Shown here one piece after another: positions 58,571-64,000 of a DNA stretch of 64,000 nucleotides. The stretch is from contig JBEKGJ010000005.1 of assembly GCA_050012855.1 (NCBI GenBank), positions 62,001 through 126,000 of the forward strand, in the 5' to 3' direction. A model generated the notes under the pieces. The model made no database searches. It was not told the DNA's origin and worked only from the letters and a program-made list of their open reading frames with translations. The position numbers and the translations under genes are program-made. The stretch is from JAJXZJ01 sp050012855. GTDB lineage: Bacteria > Verrucomicrobiota > Verrucomicrobiia > Limisphaerales > J093. How positions within the stretch are numbered: the stretch's first letter is position 1; each line of letters starts with the position of its first letter.

Positions 58571-59374
58571 TCAGGGTTTGAGCACGCTGGACCGTTCCTT
58601 GAGCCAGTCGAAGTCGGTGGTGGGCTGGGCGGGGAAGCCACCGCCCACGGCATCCTGCACGGGCGGGCGGGTGGTGCCCGTGGGACCGGTGACCTGCCAG
58701 CGGTGGCTTTCCATGTGACCGTCGGCGAAGGCGAGATTGGCGGCGCCGTTGTGGTAGGACGCGGGAAGGTTGCCCCATTTGGGTTCGTTCAAGCGGTTCA
58801 TGAAGAAGCCGTCGTTGATCGTGTCGGGATGCTCATCGAGGAAGACGAAGATGCCGGTCGGATTCGGCACATCGCCGGACTTGAAGAACTGGACATAAGC
58901 GGGGTTGAACTTGTTCGTGAGAATGCCGGGATCGCCGACCAGCGAATTGAGGGAGATACTGCGCAGGCGCGGGCCGTTGGCGGCGACGGAGCGGTCGGAC
59001 GGGCATTTGTACACGCCGATGGTGTTGCCTGCGTACGTGGCGAGTTTGCCGTCGAGGATGTCGGCGGCGTTGGTGTTGCCCGTGCTCAGGCCCCAATCCT
59101 CGATGTTGTTGACCCAGCTCGCGTGGCGCTGGCGGGTTTCGTCGATGCCGTGGTTGTTGACGTAGGCCTCGTTATTATCGCTGGCGTAGAGCTGCCAGGC
59201 CAGCGAGAGCTGGCGAAGGTTGCTCGCACAGCCGAGGGCATGGGCCTGGGCCTTCGCGCGCGAAAGGGCCGGCAACAACAAACCGGCCAGGATCGCGATG
59301 ATGGCGATGACCACCAGCAGTTCGATCAGGGTGAATCCGGCGCGGCTGGCCGGGCGTGAAAGGGACAGCGTCAT
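58571..59374 (-). CDS. Pseudopilin-like protein with H-X9-DG motif
   Basis: The 267-residue protein begins with a prepilin site G^FTLIELLVVIAIIAILAGL and contains the segment CASNLRQLSLAWQLYASDNN. Near the C-terminus it has SYHNGAANLAFADGHMESHR, which holds a full H-X9-DG motif (H, nine residues, DG). It is closely similar to the protein at 33423. The start overlaps the stop of the alcohol dehydrogenase gene by 4 bp, so they are translated together. Confidence 0.9.
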   Translation of the reverse strand: MTLSLSRPASRAGFTLIELLVVIAIIAILAGLLLPALSRAKAQAHALGCASNLRQLSLAWQLYASDNNEAYVNNHGIDETRQRHASWVNNIEDWGLSTGNTNAADILDGKLATYAGNTIGVYKCPSDRSVAANGPRLRSISLNSLVGDPGILTNKFNPAYVQFFKSGDVPNPTGIFVFLDEHPDTINDGFFMNRLNEPKWGNLPASYHNGAANLAFADGHMESHRWQVTGPTGTTRPPVQDAVGGGFPAQPTTDFDWLKERSSVLKP

Positions 59375-60396
59375 GGAAGGTGGACCATCGCCTTGATGAC
59401 GCCGGTTTCCGGCTTCAACCAGGCGGGGAAAATGGTGATGAACTCATCGAAACCGGCGATGTGGGTGAGCCATTGCTGCGTGTTGATGCTGCCGGTTTCG
59501 ATTTGCCGGATGATGCGCGTAAAATCGGTGGGCAGGGAGTTGCGGCTGGCCAGGACGGTGACTTCGCGGCGGTGCAGCAGCAGGCTTTCGAGGGCAACGG
59601 GCGCGGGCGCGATGCCGACGAACACGAGCTTGCCGGTGGGGGCGACGGCCTTGAGCGCATGGGCCATGCTTTTGTGATTGCCCGTCGCATCGATCACGAT
59701 GTTGACCAAGTCGCCCCGGGTGAGTTCCTCGAGCGCGCGCAGGTTGGCCGCCACGCCGGTGGCCAGCACGGTGTCGGTGACTCCGAGCATCTGGCGGCAG
59801 CGGGCGAGGCGTTGTTTGTCGAGATCGAGCGCGATCACGCGGGCGCCGGTGAGATGGGCGGACTGGATGACCGAGAGGCCGATGGGGCCGGCGCCAATGA
59901 CCAGGACGGTGTCGTCCGGTTGCGGGTTGGCGCGGGCGACGGCGTGGCCGCCGATGCCGAGGGTTTCCACCAGCGCGAGCTGGTCATAGCTGAGCCGGGC
60001 GGAGGGGTGCAGCTTGCGGGCCGGCAGGTTGAGTTCCTGGCGCAGGCCGCCGTCGGTGTGGATGCCCAGGATTTGCAGGTTGGCGCAGCAGTTGCTGCCG
60101 CCGCGGCGGCAGGCGACGCAGTGCCCGCAGTTCAGATACGGTTCGACGGCGCAGCGGTCGCCGGGGCGGACGTTGGTGACGCCGGGTCCGACAGCGAGCA
60201 CCTCGACACCCAGTTCGTGGCCCGGGATGCGCGGGTAGGAATAGAACGGCATGCGGCCAAGGTACCCGCTGTAGTCCGTTCCGCAGATGCCAACGCGATG
60301 GACGCGGACGCGCACCTCGCCCGGACCCGGGGGCGCCGGTTCGGGGAGGTCCACCATCGCGAATGCGCCCGGTTGTTGCAGCGAGATGCCTTTCAT
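59371..60396 (-). CDS. Zinc-dependent alcohol/polyol dehydrogenase (MDR family)
   Basis: The 341-residue protein has the zinc-site motif IGICGTDYSGYLG-type (VGICGTDYSG), PGHELGVEVLAVGPGV and a structural zinc set of cysteines (NCGHCVACRRGGSNCC). The NAD-binding motif is VLVIGAGPIGLSVIQSAHLT. Such enzymes oxidise alcohols or sugars, for example sorbitol or threonine dehydrogenase. The substrate is unknown. It precedes the RbsD/FucU gene by 50 bp on the same strand order, suggesting a sugar-related role. Confidence 0.9.
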   Translation of the reverse strand: MKGISLQQPGAFAMVDLPEPAPPGPGEVRVRVHRVGICGTDYSGYLGRMPFYSYPRIPGHELGVEVLAVGPGVTNVRPGDRCAVEPYLNCGHCVACRRGGSNCCANLQILGIHTDGGLRQELNLPARKLHPSARLSYDQLALVETLGIGGHAVARANPQPDDTVLVIGAGPIGLSVIQSAHLTGARVIALDLDKQRLARCRQMLGVTDTVLATGVAANLRALEELTRGDLVNIVIDATGNHKSMAHALKAVAPTGKLVFVGIAPAPVALESLLLHRREVTVLASRNSLPTDFTRIIRQIETGSINTQQWLTHIAGFDEFITIFPAWLKPETGVIKAMVHLP

Positions 60397-60446
60397 GGGA
60401 GCGGCAGGGTGGCGCGGCTTGGTCGCGGCGTCAATGTTGCGGGTGC

Positions 60447-60836
60447 CTAAGCGGACACCAGGATCATGTTGGCGTACATCGTGGGGTCGCCGGTGCGGAT
60501 GAGACCGATGGCGGCGGGCACCCGTTTCTTGAACTCAATGTGGGGTTCAAAGGTGATGGGCACACCACGGCAGGTGCGGGCAAAGGCGGTCTGGGTCCGG
60601 CGGTCGTTGTGGGCGCGGAATTCCTCCGCCATGAACACGGTGCCGCATCTCCAGCGCGGCAGGAGGGCGTCCACGACCTGGAGGACGGTGGGCACGCCGC
60701 GGATGAGCGACAGGTCCACGGTTTCAATCGTCGGCCAGAACGGGAAGGCGACGTCGGCGATGACCAGGGAGTTGGTGTGCCGGATGCGACTGACGAGCGA
60801 GAGCACGTGCGGGTTGACGATTCCTTCGACAAGCAT
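60447..60836 (-). CDS. RbsD/FucU-family sugar mutarotase-like protein
   Basis: The 129-residue protein matches RbsD/FucU: LVIADVAFPFWPTIETVDLS followed by GVPTVLQVVDALL. RbsD and FucU interconvert pyranose and furanose or alpha and beta sugar forms. The catalytic histidine-type loop reads RIRHTNSLVIAD rather than GHTDEIVIAD; the histidine is kept but the aspartate is replaced by asparagine. An L-fucose or related sugar would fit the nearby glycosidase genes; this is inferred. Confidence 0.85.
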   Translation of the reverse strand: MLVEGIVNPHVLSLVSRIRHTNSLVIADVAFPFWPTIETVDLSLIRGVPTVLQVVDALLPRWRCGTVFMAEEFRAHNDRRTQTAFARTCRGVPITFEPHIEFKKRVPAAIGLIRTGDPTMYANMILVSA

Positions 60837-60921
60837 GGGCAGGGCGTGTTTTGCGCGAGTTTTTGCCGGCGGGCGTTAGGTGTCAAGCCGGCCGCCGTGC
60901 GGCCGGGGGCGGGCAGTTGCT

Positions 60922-60947
60922 CAAAGAAAGGGCCGCCCGAAGGCGGC
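60922..60947 (-). terminator. Rho-independent terminator of the FKBP gene
   Basis: On the minus strand GGCCGCC and GGCGGCC enclose a TTCG loop and are followed by TTTCTTT. It lies about 40 bp after the stop of the FKBP isomerase gene. Confidence 0.88.
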
Positions 60948-60987
60948 CGGTTGGTCACATGAGCAGGCCGGGCGAGCCCGTCCGCGG

Positions 60988-61869
60988 CTACTTCTTTTCG
61001 GTTGGTGCCGCGTTCGTGCTTTCCTGGGCTTTGAGTTTGTCCACGTCGGAGGCCTTGATGACCTCGATCTTGGCGCCCTTCGCGATTTCCTCCTTCGATG
61101 GCACCTTGATGATGTCGCTGGTGATCGCCTGGTTGGTGGAGACGGGGATGGGCGGCGGCGGCGGGGTTTCCTTGGTGGAAACCAGCTCGACGTCGAAGAT
61201 GAGCGTTGCGTTCGGGCCGATGCCGGCGCCGGCGCCCTGTTCGCCGTAGCCGAGTTCGGGGGGGATGAAGAGCTGCCAGTGCGCGCCGGTCTTCATCATC
61301 TTGAGCGCCTCGGACCAGCCGCGGATGACGCGGTTGACGTTGAAGCTGGCCGGTTGATTGCGGCGGAACGAACTGTCAAACTCGGTGCCGTCCACCAGCG
61401 TGCCGCGGTAGTTGACGGTGACGGTGTCGTTGGTCTTGGGGGATTCGCCGCTGCCTTCGGCGAGGATTTTGTACTGTAGTTCGGCGGTCTTGTTGCTGGA
61501 CACGTTGACGGTGACGGTCTTGACGCCCTCCTTGGTCTTGTTGGCGGCGAGGAATTCATCGCCTTCCTTCTTGTTGTGCTCGAGGAGTTGCTTGCGGGCG
61601 TCGCTTTGCAGGGTGCGGAGCGTCGCCATCATCTCCTGGTCGGTCAGGAGGGTGTTGGTGGTGGTCTGGCCGTCGCGCAGGCCGCGCAGAAGCAGTTCGG
61701 TGCTAATCTGGTCCTGGCTCAGGCCGATCCGGCGCAGCGCCTTGCCCATGTTCATGCCCAGGGCGTAGCTGGACTTGTCCTTGGGGTCCTTCAACTCGTT
61801 GGAATCCGCCGCCATCAGTGTGGTGGCCGTGGCGCTCAGCAATATCAGCAAACCCAATCGTGATTTCAT
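60988..61869 (-). CDS. Exported FKBP-type peptidyl-prolyl isomerase
   Basis: The 293-residue protein has a signal peptide (LGLLILLSATATTLMAA), an FKBP-N dimerisation domain (YALGMNMGKALRRIGLSQDQ) and the FKBP domain (VNYRGTLVDGTEFDSSF, VIRGWSEALKMMKTGAHWQL and FIPPELGYGEQGAGAGIGPN). It assists folding of secreted proteins around proline. A proline-rich linker (TPPPPPIPV) leads to a charged C-terminal tail of about 45 residues with no clear fold. The start at 61869 is MKSRLGLLIL. Confidence 0.93.
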   Translation of the reverse strand: MKSRLGLLILLSATATTLMAADSNELKDPKDKSSYALGMNMGKALRRIGLSQDQISTELLLRGLRDGQTTTNTLLTDQEMMATLRTLQSDARKQLLEHNKKEGDEFLAANKTKEGVKTVTVNVSSNKTAELQYKILAEGSGESPKTNDTVTVNYRGTLVDGTEFDSSFRRNQPASFNVNRVIRGWSEALKMMKTGAHWQLFIPPELGYGEQGAGAGIGPNATLIFDVELVSTKETPPPPPIPVSTNQAITSDIIKVPSKEEIAKGAKIEVIKASDVDKLKAQESTNAAPTEKK

Positions 61870-61946
61870 AGTTTTCAGTCTCAACAGGCGGCATTTTGCC
61901 CGGAATGGCGCGGGAGTTTCAATGGAATTCTGTAGAAGGGCAGGCG

Positions 61947-62561
61947 TTAGCTCTTCGGCGGGCCTGGTTTGAAGTTGAAGGTGAGCCGGAGCGTGGCGCG
62001 GAGCCGGTTGACAAACCTGGCGGGCGCGCGAGGGGGCGGCGGGGTCTGGAAGGGTTCACACGTTCCGCTGCAGACCGGGCAGAACACCCGCGTGGCCGTG
62101 CGCCCCTCGAGGCGCAACTGGTGGAGGCAATCCTCACAAAAGGTGCGACCGCACTGCACGCAACGCCGCGTGGCTGCCGCGCCTTCATGATTTTCACAGG
62201 CGGGCCTGCCATCGGCGAGGAAACGTGGCCGCGGCGGTTCGGGCTGGGTGGTGGCGGGGATGGAGATCTCAACCGGCGGGTTTTCCACCCGCAACTGAAG
62301 GCCGCCCAGGGCGAGGATCTGGCCGTCCGCGAGCTCGGTTTCAAGGACCGGTTGTCCGTCCAGGAACGTGCCGTTGGTGGAGCCAAGATCGCGCACCCGC
62401 AGGCTGCCGGTGCTGAGGACGATCTGGCAGTGGCGGCCGGAGATGCTGGCGTCGGCGAGCACAAGGTCGTTGATTCCGGCACGACCAAGCCAGTTGACAC
62501 CCGGGTGCAGCGGCAGTTCGCCGCCCGCATCGGGTCCGTTGATGATCACCAGCCTCGCCAT
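61947..62561 (-). CDS. FHA-domain protein with zinc-ribbon/B-box-like C-terminus
   Basis: The 204-residue protein begins with an FHA domain (GVNWLGRAGINDLVLADASI then SGRHCQIVLSTGSLRVRDLG and STNGTFLDG), which binds phosphothreonine peptides. A cysteine/histidine-rich segment follows (CENHEGAAATRRCVQCGRTF, CEDCLHQL, CPVCSGTC), a B-box or double zinc-ribbon type. The last part is basic and Pro-rich. No kinase is nearby. The start at 62561 (MARLVIINGPDAGG) is used. Confidence 0.88.
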   Translation of the reverse strand: MARLVIINGPDAGGELPLHPGVNWLGRAGINDLVLADASISGRHCQIVLSTGSLRVRDLGSTNGTFLDGQPVLETELADGQILALGGLQLRVENPPVEISIPATTQPEPPRPRFLADGRPACENHEGAAATRRCVQCGRTFCEDCLHQLRLEGRTATRVFCPVCSGTCEPFQTPPPPRAPARFVNRLRATLRLTFNFKPGPPKS

Positions 62562-62727
62562 GAGGGACGTTATTGCCAACCGCAGCAAGATACATAGCGG
62601 CCGGCCGGCTGCCTGTCCACGCCCATTTTCCCCGGACTTTTATGCGCCGGGGCAAACACGCGCCGCGTCCGCGCGACGATTCCGCTCGACGGTGGCGGGG
62701 GCGCGGCTTAAAAAGCGCGGCCATCGC

Positions 62728-63195
62728 ATGAGCCATGCCGTCAAGCCAGCGTCGCCCAGCGCGGAGGTTGCCGCGCCGATCTCACCCCGGCGCACGGTGT
62801 TCACCACGGAGATGCAGGTGCGGCCCGACGATATTGACATGAACCAGCACGTCCACGGCAGTCGTTACCTGGACTATGTGCTGGCGGCGCGCTATGACCA
62901 GATGGCGCGGTGCTACGGGATGGGGATGGAGGAGTTCATCAAGTTGGGTTATGCCTGGGTGATCCGCACCGCCCACGTGGAATACCGGCGCCCATTGCGA
63001 CTGGGGGAGCAGTTTGCGGTGAGAACCTGGGTCGAGACGTTGTTCACGGAGGGGGTCCGGGTGGGTTTTCAGATACTGAAGCAACCGACTGGCAAACGGG
63101 TCAGCGACGGTTGGTTCGACTACGTGCTGATCAGCGCGGCGACGGGGCGGGCGGTGGCGATTCCGGATTGGATCGCGGCCCGTTACGCGGTGTAG
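62728..63195 (+). CDS. Acyl-CoA thioesterase, hotdog (4HBT/YbgC) family
   Basis: The 155-residue protein has the YbgC-type hotdog start MQVRPDDIDMNQHVHGSRYL DYV, written in two parts, with the catalytic aspartate in DIDMNQHVH. It should hydrolyse acyl-CoA thioesters. The first 25 residues are a disordered Ala/Pro-rich tail. It is divergent from the FHA gene across a short spacer. Confidence 0.88.
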   Translation: MSHAVKPASPSAEVAAPISPRRTVFTTEMQVRPDDIDMNQHVHGSRYLDYVLAARYDQMARCYGMGMEEFIKLGYAWVIRTAHVEYRRPLRLGEQFAVRTWVETLFTEGVRVGFQILKQPTGKRVSDGWFDYVLISAATGRAVAIPDWIAARYAV

Positions 63196-63405
63196 CCGGG
63201 GGCGGCAGTTGCGATTCCGCGAATTCGGGCTGGCTATTCGCAATACCGGGAGTCACCATGCCTGGCGCCAGCAGCAACGCCCACGACGCTGGTGCCGACC
63301 ACTGGTGAGTGATCATGGTCCGGCGGGTGTGTTGGGCGGGAGCAGTCGCGCCAAACACCGCCGGCGGGCGCCGGCGGGGCGCAGGTGAGCTGGAAGCAGT
63401 CCTGA

Positions 63406-64000
63406 ATGAATCGCACAGGCAATCCGTCCATTGGCAGCGGAATGGTTCGATCATCTGCAATGCGCCGGCTCGGTGGCGCGCTGGGGTTGGCGGGCTTGCT
63501 CCTCCTGGCCTCGTGCCAGCGGATCGAGGAAGGCCGCCAAACCCCGCCTCCGAAACCAGCCAACACCGCCAACGCGCCGAAGACTCCGGCGACCAACGCG
63601 CCGCCGACGGTGTTACCCAAGCCGGAAACCAACGCGCCGCCAGTGATGTCGCCGAAGCAGGCGGCCAATACCCCGCCGGTGATGTCGCCCAAACAAGCGG
63701 CCAACACCCCGCCGGCGCCGGTCGCGGAAAAGCCCAAGGAACCCCCCAAGATCACCTACAGCGCCAGCCATGACGACGACATCAAGAAGATCTTCGACCT
63801 GGCCGGCCAGCGGCGGTGGGAAGAGGCCGAGGCACTGGCCAGTGGCCTGGTGGCCCGTGATCCGCAGGACGCCGCCGCCCAGCGGTTGTGGAAATGGGTG
63901 AAGGAGCAGCGCGAGCGGCAGCGCGAGCAGGCGCTCGAGGACAAGATTCGCACCATCGATTCGCAGAACTCGGTTTTCAACCCGACGGTCAAGGACCTGC
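63406..64000 (+). CDS. Lipoprotein gene, 3' end outside the window
   Basis: The frame is open to the window edge, with at least 198 codons. A lipobox LLLLASC follows ALGLAGLLLL, so the product is probably a lipoprotein. Next comes a Pro/Asn-rich linker with two copies of PPVMSPKQAANT, then a helical start (DDDIKKIFDLAGQRRWEEAE, KIRTIDSQNSVFNPTVKDL). The last part recalls the N-terminal region of some Verrucomicrobiota secretin-type outer-membrane proteins, but only the first part is visible, so function is open. Starts at 63406, 63442 and 63460 are all possible; the 63460 codon best fits a short lipoprotein leader. Confidence 0.6.
   Translation, partial: MNRTGNPSIGSGMVRSSAMRRLGGALGLAGLLLLASCQRIEEGRQTPPPKPANTANAPKTPATNAPPTVLPKPETNAPPVMSPKQAANTPPVMSPKQAANTPPAPVAEKPKEPPKITYSASHDDDIKKIFDLAGQRRWEEAEALASGLVARDPQDAAAQRLWKWVKEQRERQREQALEDKIRTIDSQNSVFNPTVKDL
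63637..63708 (+). repeat. Two 36-bp tandem repeats in the lipoprotein linker
   Basis: Each unit encodes PPVMSPKQAANT. Like the repeat in the efflux adaptor gene, the unit is 36 bp and in frame. Confidence 0.7.

Overview
The window is high-GC bacterial chromosome, most likely from the Verrucomicrobiota (a Limisphaerales/Pedosphaera-type soil or freshwater heterotroph). This is an inference. It rests on secreted glycoside hydrolases (GH127, GH106, GH95), two stand-alone pseudopilin-like proteins (one with an H-X9-DG signature, one with H-X9-DS), CRTAC1 and FG-GAP proteins, and many short palindromic intergenic repeats. No rRNA or marker-gene comparison was possible.

Layout. Bases 1-12364 hold a GH127 enzyme, an FG-GAP beta-propeller protein, a beta-helix surface protein, a BspA-type leucine-rich-repeat protein, an exported Gfo/Idh/MocA oxidoreductase and a secreted barrel-like protein. 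That last gene begins one base after a broken DNA-methyltransferase fragment (12366-12638). Bases 12793-18669 carry a large GH106 rhamnosidase, a DUF5652 protein and a membrane-anchored SGNH/TPR protein. Bases 18845-21373 are a complete type II restriction-modification operon (vsr, C5-cytosine methyltransferase, PD-(D/E)XK-like endonuclease), visibly less GC-rich than its neighbours. It is followed by a GH95 fucosidase and a 1131-residue multidomain surface protein. Bases 28381-34280 hold a heme-motif/propeller/TPR fusion, der, a lone CBM48 domain and a pseudopilin-like protein.

lysS (34353-36146) carries an in-frame, AT-rich insertion of about 120 codons in the catalytic domain. It is followed by a coupled TPR-CRTAC1 pair and a tRNA-Arg(UCG) gene. 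Next to the tRNA is a second restriction-modification module: a beta-class DNA methyltransferase divergent from an endonuclease fused to an N-terminal XRE-type HTH. Bases 42146-64000 are mainly core genes: a DsbD-like reductase, a Nudix hydrolase, a MacAB-like efflux operon, a YIP1 protein, RsmI, a SpoU/TrmH methyltransferase, a coupled queE-aminotransferase-rsmA chain, a pseudopilin-alcohol dehydrogenase pair, an RbsD/FucU protein, an FKBP isomerase, an FHA protein, a thioesterase and the start of a lipoprotein gene cut by the window edge.

How it fits together. The secreted enzymes point to use of plant or algal polysaccharides containing arabinose, rhamnose and fucose. Three unrelated exported proteins end in a similar short beta-rich module, which may be a shared sorting or surface-attachment signal. 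Two restriction systems plus a dead methylase fragment show repeated turnover of DNA-modification genes. The most unusual items are the lysS insertion, the HTH-endonuclease fusion, and a 7-bp repeat inside the aminotransferase gene that could switch its reading frame.
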